Assembly (NCBI GenBank): GCA_016490725.1
Contig: JAEMHR010000124.1
Span: 1 to 64,000, forward strand
DNA length: 64,000 nt
Direction of reading: 5' to 3'
Origin: Amphichorda felina
Taxonomy: Eukaryota; Ascomycota; Sordariomycetes; Hypocreales; Bionectriaceae
The notes under the pieces were generated by a model, which did no database searches, was not told the DNA's origin, and worked only from the letters and a program-made list of their open reading frames with translations. Below, piece by piece: positions 55,601 through 64,000 of this stretch (position 1 is the first letter of the stretch; the number at the start of each line of letters is the position of its first letter). The position numbers and the translations under genes were made by a program.

Positions 55601-57013
55601 CCCCAGCCTCCGTGTCCACGCGGGCACTCTACCTATTCGAGAACCAACCCTTTTACACACACCCTCGCGCACCGAGCCGTTCACGTCTGCGAATGGATAA
55701 TTGCTCACCGGGGATCATTAATCCCGCTCCTCGCCATCCGCGCCGTCTCTTCAGGCAATAACAATAATTGCCTCTCCAGGCCCCAGGGCCGTGTTCACTT
55801 TGGCAGATGCCTGGAGGGCTCCAAACCCCTGTAGACCCCCCTCAGCTCCTCCCGCCCTGCCCGCACATATCCCCAGCCCCTCCCAGGCGTGGCGACGCGG
55901 ATGACCTCATAAGCCGGCTGCCGTCATGGGCCTCTGCTACTTGCTTGTTTCCACCTACTCGTGCTCCCACGTCCATCCCAAACATGCATCTTGCCCGTTT
56001 GCGGAGTGCGGGCCTTGACGTATTACCATGCCATCTTTCCATGTCCGTGTGAGTTTACTACATAAACACCAGATACGGTAGCTGACGAGAGATGGCCTGG
56101 TTGGCCATGTCATCATTGGGTACAGGGGGCACCCGCTGCACTACTACGGTCTTGAAGATATTATTGGGACAGATCGCACTGGAGATCGCACTTATGTACG
56201 AATACGCAACCACGTTTCAACATCATGATATCACTGCTACTACTACGAATACTACTGGTAAGTAGTGCTATGTAGTAATGCGGGGAGAGCCATACGTATC
56301 CCGTTTTGTCAAATTTCAATTCCAACTAAGTCCAAAATCCCAAAAGACACGGTGCATACTTCACTCAATCTTTCCAGTGCATGTGCGAGCATGGTATCCA
56401 TCTAAGCAATGCAGCATAGCTAAGCTATGTATGCACCCTGATTACCGTGAAGTATTCTAAAAATCTATCCTCCATCTAAAGCCAACCTCCCAAAGCACTT
56501 TTGATGAACCCTGTAGAGACGGAAAACATAAAAAAAAAAGACAAAAGACAGAAGACCGCCCTAACCCTCCTCATAACTGCTTCGCCCCCTCGCTTCCTCG
56601 CTCCCTCGCCACTCGTCGTAGAACGAAAACGCTGGGTATCTCAAGGTAAGGAAATAAACTCCCCATGCATCGATATCCCTCTCCTTCGCGCGTGTGCAAT
56701 GTAGACAGTACAGGTCGTCCTGGCATGTCTTGAAAAATAAAAGGCGACAAGAACCGCTCCGCCGGAAAATAAAGACTTTGAAGACGCCGAGCATTGTAAG
56801 GAACCCCGTATCGACGAGGGGTATTATCCTGAAAGGAAATCCGGGAAAACAATAGTGTACAGTCCTTGATCTTGGCCTTTCCATCCGGCGGCATGAATCC
56901 ACTGTTCGGTCCGGATCCGCAGGAGTATAGAGAGAAGGAGATGATAACAAATGAAACAATATGGCCATCCGCTGGAAATCCGGTTTTAGACAGATCCCAA
57001 TGGTGTATGGCCT
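52697..57013. other. gene-sparse region
   Basis: About 4.3 kb with no gene I can support. 52697-53150 is the kinase promoter. 53150-54340 is AT-richer with broken short frames on the plus strand (for example 53924-54172), possibly decayed coding or repeat DNA but of no recognisable family. A GAGTACGGATACTACTCGTA motif lies at 54838. The last ~500 bp is probably the 3' UTR and flank of the gene at 57014. Confidence 0.45.
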
Positions 57014-58258
57014 TTAGATGGTAGGATTCTCCAGAATGGGAGCAATGTTGGCGTCAAATCGCATGCTCCATGTCCTCACTTTCTGCATGAACTTCTCGGT
57101 CCTCATCAACTCTCGGTCTCGGCCGAACAGTGTATCCACAAATTCAATACCGGAATTCTTGCCGAGGCCAGACTGCTTTTTCTTGCTGGCCTTGAGCATG
57201 GGAGCCTCGCAGTTCTTGAGGAGAAGGCGGAGCACAGCCATGAGCCGCTCACTGGAGTCGAGTTGTTCATTGACCAGGGTGCGCTTCTCCTTGCTGCGAA
57301 CCTTGAGGCCCACGTTAATAGCACGGTTGGTCTTCTCGCTCAACTCCAGCAAAAGGAGCCATAGTTCACCGGCCATCTCCGCTAGCGGCTCCCGGGACCC
57401 GACCTTGTATACTGTCCAGTCGTAGATCCACCTGCCCAGGCTGTTTGCATCGAAGACGCTGCCTAGGAGCAGAATGGGCTCCTCACGCGGGTCCCAGTTC
57501 TTGAGAGAGTATCCCGGAGGGATCTTGTGCCTGGCAGCATCGTCCTCAGTAGCCTTGGGGGGGGCGGGGGGCTTCACCATGCGTGGCGCCGTCTGGGTAG
57601 TGGGTCGCACAGTCGACGGTCGCTGGGGAATTGAGGCAGACGCTCGACGCATGTGCGAATGGCTGGTCGGTGCTCGAGGCTGCGCAATGGGCCGGGGAAC
57701 CTCGTATGAGGGGTCTCGGCTGTATACTGCATCGTTGTAGTACGGGGCGCCCTGCGAGTAGTTGGCGATATTAGTGTACCATACCCCATCGTAGTCGGCT
57801 TGATAGTGGCTGTGTCTGCGAGACCGGGACTGGGCAGGCAGCACGTAGGTGTACCCCATGGCCTCGATGATCTCGTCCTCGTCGGATTCTCCATGAGGGG
57901 TAGAAGACCGGACGTGGGAGGTGAACGAGTTTCGGCGATCGCGCTTGGAAGGACGAGGAAAGGACTTGGAAGGTCCCCGCGACGAAAAATCTTTGTAACT
58001 CACATCAACCGTGGCATACTCCCCGGAGCTGTTGTATCGTGGAGAGTCCCTCGGGGGGCGGGGACTGAATGCAGACTGCGTGGAGTAGCTGTTGACTCGT
58101 GTGTGAGCAGCGCGGGTCGCCGGTCGGCGAGGCGTTTGTTGCGCGTCGAGCCAGTTTGGCCGCGGCGAAGGGGTGGGAGTAGCCGACGACATTCGCGAAT
58201 ACTCCCACTCGTGGCCCGGGGTCGATCCAGGCGTTCGTGGAGATGGATAACTGTTCAT
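57014..58258 (-). CDS. conserved fungal protein of unknown function
   Basis: Single exon, 414 aa. The N-terminal ~230 residues are Ser/Arg/Pro/Tyr-rich and disordered (many SPR and TP sites). The C-terminal ~170 residues look folded: IPPGYSLKNWDPREEPILLL, then GSVFDANSLGRWIYDWTVYK, then MAGELWLLLLELSEKTNRA and a basic helix-rich end with FMQKVRTWSMRFDANIAPIL. This C-terminal block resembles widely distributed uncharacterised Pezizomycotina proteins, often given vague cell-wall-related names without evidence. It has no signal peptide or membrane segment, so such a name should not be trusted. Confidence 0.8.
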   Translation of the reverse strand: MNSYPSPRTPGSTPGHEWEYSRMSSATPTPSPRPNWLDAQQTPRRPATRAAHTRVNSYSTQSAFSPRPPRDSPRYNSSGEYATVDVSYKDFSSRGPSKSFPRPSKRDRRNSFTSHVRSSTPHGESDEDEIIEAMGYTYVLPAQSRSRRHSHYQADYDGVWYTNIANYSQGAPYYNDAVYSRDPSYEVPRPIAQPRAPTSHSHMRRASASIPQRPSTVRPTTQTAPRMVKPPAPPKATEDDAARHKIPPGYSLKNWDPREEPILLLGSVFDANSLGRWIYDWTVYKVGSREPLAEMAGELWLLLLELSEKTNRAINVGLKVRSKEKRTLVNEQLDSSERLMAVLRLLLKNCEAPMLKASKKKQSGLGKNSGIEFVDTLFGRDRELMRTEKFMQKVRTWSMRFDANIAPILENPTI

Positions 58259-60218
58259 GATCCTGAGGTCGGCCGATATCCCCTTGACATCCGCTCCTCA
58301 ACCTCCTCTCGCCCGAGATTTTGTTGGTAGATCGTAAATGGTGGTCGTCGCTTCGTGTGCCGGCGTAGGTGTTTTGTTGTGTTGAGATCCCTCGATTTAT
58401 AGTATGGCGTCAGGGATGGGACGCGCGGTGCGGTAAAAGCCCGTCACCTTGGTATGTGGTCGGAGGAGAAGGGGTTGGTAAAGTGTCGAGATGCTGCAAA
58501 CATGACCGATTTGTCTAGTAGATCAGATTCCCCGCGGAGGAAATGCTGAGCAAAGTCCAGAGATCCTGGCTCCGTGAATTTTGGAACACTTCGCTGCCGG
58601 GCGTCGTCGACCAGCAAACAAAGTCACAGCGAGTGTCGACGTCGGACTCCGACGTACAGCGTATATTTCTAGAGTGGGATAAAGAATATGTTGATTGGCA
58701 AGAGCCCAACCTATGTAGGAGAAAGGGAAGAGGCTGGGTGATGGTGGTGGTGTGGTGAGATTATATTGGGTTCCGTTGGCTCTTTCCCTGGCGGTAGGGT
58801 AGGAGTCACGACGAGCAAAATTGATCAGGAGCAGGGGTAACGGACGACGAGGCATGCGTTCTGGAGGGGGAGTGCCGCCAGCAAAGGAAAGTGCAACAGG
58901 GAAGATTCTGGCCCTTGCCCACGGTCGAGGGAGGGGGGCGTGAGCCTAATTGCGCCCTCTAGTTCCCGCTGGATTGGGGCTTAGTCACTGCCACCTATGG
59001 AAGCTGCTGGTGGATGCGACACAGTGCCACTTACCTCCAGATCACACGGTCTCCACCTTTTTCCATCCCCAGCCTGCCTCCCTACCTGTCGTGCACCGAT
59101 TCTGACGCCCAATGGATTAATCCAGAGGTGCCCAGTCCAATCCAGTCGTCTTGGTCCGAGCAAGATGTGACCATCAAGTGGTTGTCTGTTTCCTTCTTCG
59201 CCCCGCGATGGGTGATTTTCCAGCTTCTCGATCGGCGCTGAAATCGAGCCGAAGGAGCCCTGTTTGTGATGGTGCCAACAAGACAGCCCCAACCAAACCT
59301 CCCTACGGATGACGCGGCGGAGACGTCGAGGCTGCTGAATCCACCGAGATTGGCATTGACAGACCGAGCCTCGGCCAACTGATCAGCGTCCGCCACCCAG
59401 GACTCCCAGCCCGTTGGGGTATCAGTTAACCCGGTCAGTCAGCGACTCAGCGTGATCGAATTCGGAATAAATGGGAATGACGACGGTCAATCCAGGGCTT
59501 CCTGGCTGAGCTGTTAAAGATCCTGGTCGCCGTGGCGGCGCGGAGCCTCTCAACTCCACCGAAGGTGTCGGTCCAATTTGCCGGGAGGGCAAGCGAAATG
59601 ACGGTCCTGCGCATTGGATCCCCTAACCGCCGTCCCGGACGTCCGTGCCACCGTTCAGGACAGAAAATTTTTCGTTGATTCTCTTGTATCCTGCCCTTGT
59701 TGGCAGCTGCGTTGATTTGATTGACTTTGTGTCCTCATACACTGGCAGGCCGTTGTTTCGGGTGTTTGGACCAGCAGGCGGCAGAGGAGTCCTTCGCGAG
59801 TCACGACACGAACACGACGATCTTGGCGAGGGAGAGACCAGCACTCTCCAAATGGCCAGTGGGTTTCCAGTGGTGGCAAACGGCTCGATGAGCGGCCACA
59901 GTTGAGCACGCACTCCGGATTGTCAATGCGCAACCATGCTGGGCCGGTGAGGCTGGCTGCAGCTTGTTTTAGCGGCCGCGCCTCAGGAAACATTAAGGGG
60001 GTTAGCTACACCAGGACATTGATATTGAGGAGGCTGAAAGCCACGGGTTCGATGTGATGCAGGCGTATCCTGTGTTCCATTCGTCGCCTGCGAGGGATGG
60101 GATTGGTGCGATGTGCCAAGTCACCAGCCGAAGCCACGAGGCAGCGCCGAAGCAATTGAGGAAGACGCATGCCTACGTGAGGGCACTGACACGAGAATGA
60201 TGAACCAGCGAATAATAA

Positions 60219-60246
60219 TACTCGTACGGAGTACGAGTACGAGTAC
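60219..60246 (+). repeat. GTACGAGTAC-type repeat cluster
   Basis: 28 bp made of TACTCGTA, CGGAGTAC and two further GAGTAC units. It is the longest copy of the motif family also seen at 2742, 13831, 30791, 45157, 54838 and 61610. Confidence 0.75.
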
Positions 60247-60727
60247 AGCCGCAAGATGGATTCTACCGGGTATCCATGTGCTCTCGACCGAACGATCTCA
60301 CTCATTCGCAGCAAAAGACCGAGACATAATTCCATCACCGAGGCGTGACCGTGCACACCACCATCTTCGAACTCGGAATTCTATGGCAATAGATGGCTCA
60401 CGACGTTTGAGAAGTGGTGCTCCGTCACATGCGCGTGACTCAGTGTGATGAGCACGCTTCCGTGCAGCTTCGCCAGAAGGAGCAGTGTCCTTTGCCACTG
60501 CGATGTGCAACATCAGATGAGCCACGCGGGACGTTTGATGGGTGACGAGGTTTGGAGCTGTCAACATTGTTCATCCCGAGACATCGCCCATGCCGATGCT
60601 GCGCAGCCCTGCAGGGATCGAGGAACGGTTCTGCTAAATAGATGGGTTTCTCGATGCCAATCTTGAACGTTCTCGTGGGTGCACTTAATCATTCCAATTG
60701 CGCAGGCGGTTCCTTATGCACCTTCTC

Positions 60728-60757
60728 CGCATCGCATCACATCGCATCGCATCGCAC
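60728..60757 (+). repeat. CGCAT pentanucleotide microsatellite
   Basis: Six 5-bp units: CGCAT, CGCAT, CACAT, CGCAT, CGCAT, CGCAC. Confidence 0.85.
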
Positions 60758-63700
60758 CGTGCCGCTGGTGGAGGTGGCGGGCGGGACGCGTGGGCACCAC
60801 GCTGGAGTCCACCGAGCCATACCCTAAAGGCGCAAGGGCCATGCTGCCGACGAGGCTGGCAAATGGGGTCTTTTCCATCCATCTGCGGGTGATGAAGCGT
60901 TTCAATCCAGCCCGGCCTCCTGCCTGCCGAAGTTCTGGAACCTTTCCAACCTTTCCCCAACCCCATATTATGGCCCTGACAGATGGCATTGGGGAACCCG
61001 ATGTTGAACGTTCCCACTGTCATGCAACAGAGCTGGACGCTATCCTCAGCAACAACCACTTTAAGCACCCTAGCCTGATCCACTACCGGCATCAAGTTGG
61101 TTGCTACTACTCCTTCTCCGGCTAGTATTACTATGTATCCATGGGATATTCAGACACAGTCACCAGCCTGCCGTCACCCCCTTCTCTACTAGCACATATT
61201 TGCCACAACTTATAATACGGTCCCAATATCTTACCAACCCAAAAGTCAATATTTCCAGTCTATAAGAATATTGATAGGCTAATGAACACTTGGTCGTTCA
61301 GCCAATGAGACGTTTCTGGGCTGGTCCGACCACAACCACAACCACGACAAAACAAGCCCCTACTATGTTTAAGTGTTCACTGCCACAACATCGACGTGTT
61401 CGTTATTGGCGTCCATATCAGTATCTAAGCCATGTTTTCTAACGGCAGTATCAATGCAGAGTCCCCCGATTTCACTGAGGAAATATTTTACAGAAGTCGC
61501 CCACCTCACAATCTCGTCTGATATTAATATCCGTGTAGACAAGGCAGCAGTCGGTTCACGCACCTGCCTCGATCCAGGATTGCTCGGCGATTATAATTTA
61601 AACCATTTTTACGAGTACGAGAAAAAAAATTGCTTCGGAAGGTGGGCTTCCGACTATCCGTCTCTCGCACGTGCTATTATATTACGGCGTCGCACAATCA
61701 CACGAAGTATTATTATTACAGTCCTGGAGGGACGCCTCGTTCACACGGGGGAGCGGCTTTCGGGCCTTGTCCTCCTCAGCCCTCGCCGGTCAGTTACCAG
61801 ACCTTTCTCCCCAACACCGGAACCGGAGAAGCAGAGCAGTCATCGAATTGAAGTGCGAGTCGGCCTGAGCTCCTCAGCGTGGAGCCAGCGCACAGTACGA
61901 CACCCGACTGTCCGGTCTGTGCCAGCTTCACCTTGCTCGCACCGAAATTACGAGCACTCACAAAGGCACTCCCTAAGCTTGTTGTTAAACGCCCTCTGCC
62001 TATCCTTGCCAAGGCCATCCATCCCAGAATCTCATCTGACGAGGTTTCATTGGTCAAAGGGTTTCTCCCCCTGCTCAACTTCTAGAAAACCACCCCCCCT
62101 CTGATGTCTTAGCTCAGGGCCCAGTGCGATGATCCCTGAGCACACAACGTTCCGCGTCGCCAGCCATATTCCTTGTCATTCAGCAAGGGCACGAAAAAAT
62201 TTTCTCGCATTCTTATTCAACCGCAACTCATTTCCAATAGAGCAAACAGGAGCACAGCCCAGAGAGGAGTTTACCGCTTCATGGACGAGGGCAGAGGTCG
62301 AATTATTCCGACCCCCAACGAAGCACTATGGGATGACTCACGGAGCGACCAATTTCATGTATGGGGTCCCAATGAACTGGGCGCTGTGCTGTATTGATGT
62401 CCAAAGCGCGCCGTGCCGTCGAATCGGGGGCCAGCTGGAGTCATCCCGCAGCCCCGATTGGCACTCCTGTTATCCAAACAGACACGTCTGAGGCCCACAC
62501 TTGGGGGGCGTCTACTCTGAAATACTGAGGCTCCGTGCCAGCATGGCCACATGTTGCCGCCCGGGTTGAGGCAGGACACCCATAATAAGGGCCCGGAAGG
62601 CCAGTCAAGACCACTCCATGAAATACCATTACCGTGTCCCCCCGCCCAAAAATAGGCGCAGTTGGTCTTAGTATATCGCGTAACTTGGAGCAGCCAGGAG
62701 GAATCCAGGACGATACTGGGATAGGATGCTCACCGACTCTTGTTGTGTGTTCTGGGTGTCGCGGTGTCACCCTCCGCCGACCGGAGAAGCGCGCATTTGT
62801 TACTGGAAGGAGTCGCAGGATCGGCCCGGCCAGCCAGGACAGGCGGTTGTGTCTTCCTCCTATAAAATGATGACACTGGCGAAGTGTCATGGCCTATGGA
62901 AATGTCTTGAAATCTGTCATAACATGTCCCATTTTCCACCGCATCGCCTTGGTCCACAGAGGGGCGCCCTCAGCCCTAAGACTGCCGCCATCAACAGCTT
63001 CTTAAACACTTTGGGGCATAGCGAGCAGTGAAAAAGCAGACGGGCGCCTTCTCGATGGAATCATAAAACAACCCCAAATATAGGAGGATACATAGAGGGG
63101 CATTAGGGCAGCGCGGCACGGTGACGTATAAATTCCCACAATTAAAAAATAATAATGGGAAATTTGCCCTACCCGATACTGCGGCGGACTTATTAGGACT
63201 GGGACTCTGGGAGGCTTGCAGGCAGGCTGGCAATCCTGGCATTGTTTTCATTTGGCACCAGCGGCGGTACAGGGGGGCGTGCAAGCATGCCACGCTTGCA
63301 GAAGTTGCACTGCTAGTCTGCTGTAGGCCCAGCCGTGCGTCTAAAACACTGGTCTGAGTCTGAGAGACTGGTGAGGCAGCGGCACGGTACACCCTCCGAC
63401 GCTCCTCTGTTCTGTTGGTGCGAGTCCGAAGGGCAACCAGAAGCAACTTTGCTGGGCCCTTCGCTGGCCCCTTCTGGCGCGCCAGACAACTGGCGGTGTC
63501 GAGCTTTCCAGCTCCCCGAGACTCGAGCTATCTGGCTAGCTACATGCTACCTTACCTGAGACGGAAGTACTCTGTACCACTTTGTACCACGAGTGTGTAA
63601 TAGGCAGACGCTGGGGAACATGGGATGACTTTTTTCGTCGCGGTGAGGCAGCTGGTGCCCTAACTCTGGGGACAGAAAGCCTGAAATGGGAGGCAAGTGC

Positions 63701-64000
63701 AGCCTATTTTCCCAGGACGAGAGACGGGATGGAGACTGAATGCCACGCCCGGCCCCTCCTCTCTCGTCCAGAAGACTAGAACTGCCTTGCAGATGCACAC
63801 AGGTGGTGCTCATGCGACTGTGCCCAACCCAGGAGGAGGGGCTGCATCGGACGCGCTGCAGCGGGCATCAGTGTCGTGCTGTACGTGCGTCGCCGTCATC
63901 TGTATGTGTCAAAGGACCCTGCCTCCGCTGCGCTGCGCTGCAGTAAAACCGCTGCGTGCCCCTCTTGCTCGTTGCAAGTTTGCAACTTGCGGCTATTATT

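Larger units (their letters stand above)
58259..64000. other. gene-sparse region to the end of the window
   Basis: About 5.7 kb with no supported gene. It starts with the promoter of the gene at 57014. Short repeats lie at 60219-60246 and 60728-60757. Frames of up to ~240 codons are open (for example 61373-62104) but show no domain, codon-usage or splice support. Confidence 0.45.

Noticed and set aside
56561..56968. 135-codon reverse frame just downstream of the gene at 57014
   Set aside because: It most likely lies in that gene's 3' UTR; the translation shows no domain.
61373..62104. 243-codon plus-strand frame in the right-hand gene-sparse region
   Set aside because: Serine-rich, with no recognisable domain and no supporting splice or start signals.

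Overview
This window looks like nuclear DNA of a filamentous ascomycete (Pezizomycotina, most likely a Sordariomycete). The evidence is gene structure: short introns of about 48-134 bp with fungal splice sites, GC-rich coding regions, long low-complexity protein tails, and fungus-typical families (Zn2Cys6 regulator, PDR-type ABC transporter, secreted S10 peptidase and GH5 enzyme, DUF2293 and DUF8035 proteins). No tRNA, rRNA or CRISPR array was recognised. The species cannot be named from this sequence alone.

Layout. 0.3-9.7 kb: a Zn2Cys6 transcription factor (+), a secreted serine carboxypeptidase (-), a DUF8035 arginine-rich protein (+) and a DUF2293 protein (+). 10.3-13.8 kb: a large LRRC40-like leucine-rich-repeat protein (+) with SxIP-type motifs at its N-terminus. 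15.2-19.9 kb is accessory-looking: a secreted endoglycoceramidase-like GH5 enzyme, the 3' remnant of a chloroperoxidase gene, an unassigned open frame, a small secreted six-cysteine protein with a clear TATA box, and a 169-bp foldback (MITE-like) element. 20.4-32.9 kb: a coiled-coil protein (+), a phospholipase D-like protein (+), a 3-ketoacyl-CoA thiolase (-), a five-exon dynamin-superfamily GTPase resembling SLIP-GC (-), and a multi-pass membrane protein (+). 33.1-44.4 kb: an eight-exon hotdog thioesterase (-) divergent from TFIIH subunit Tfb2 (+), an unknown disordered protein (-), an NRDE/TANGO2 protein (-) and a PDR-type ABC transporter (-). 48.8-52.7 kb: a METTL21-type methyltransferase (-), a CMP/dCMP-deaminase-fold protein (+) and an SRPK-like kinase (-). 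57.0-58.3 kb: an unknown conserved fungal protein (-). Three long stretches (44.4-48.8, 52.7-57.0 and 58.3-64.0 kb) hold no gene I can support.

Genes are singly transcribed with no operon logic, and I see no classic biosynthetic cluster. Exon structures were built by hand from splice sites, frame and protein-family continuity. Two introns (in the GH5 and SRPK-like genes) need GC-AG splicing. The most unusual items are the foldback element, the SLIP-GC-like GTPase, the SxIP motifs on the LRR protein, the GC-AG introns, a predicted 16-nt exon in the thioesterase gene, and a short GTACGAGTA-type motif that recurs only between genes.
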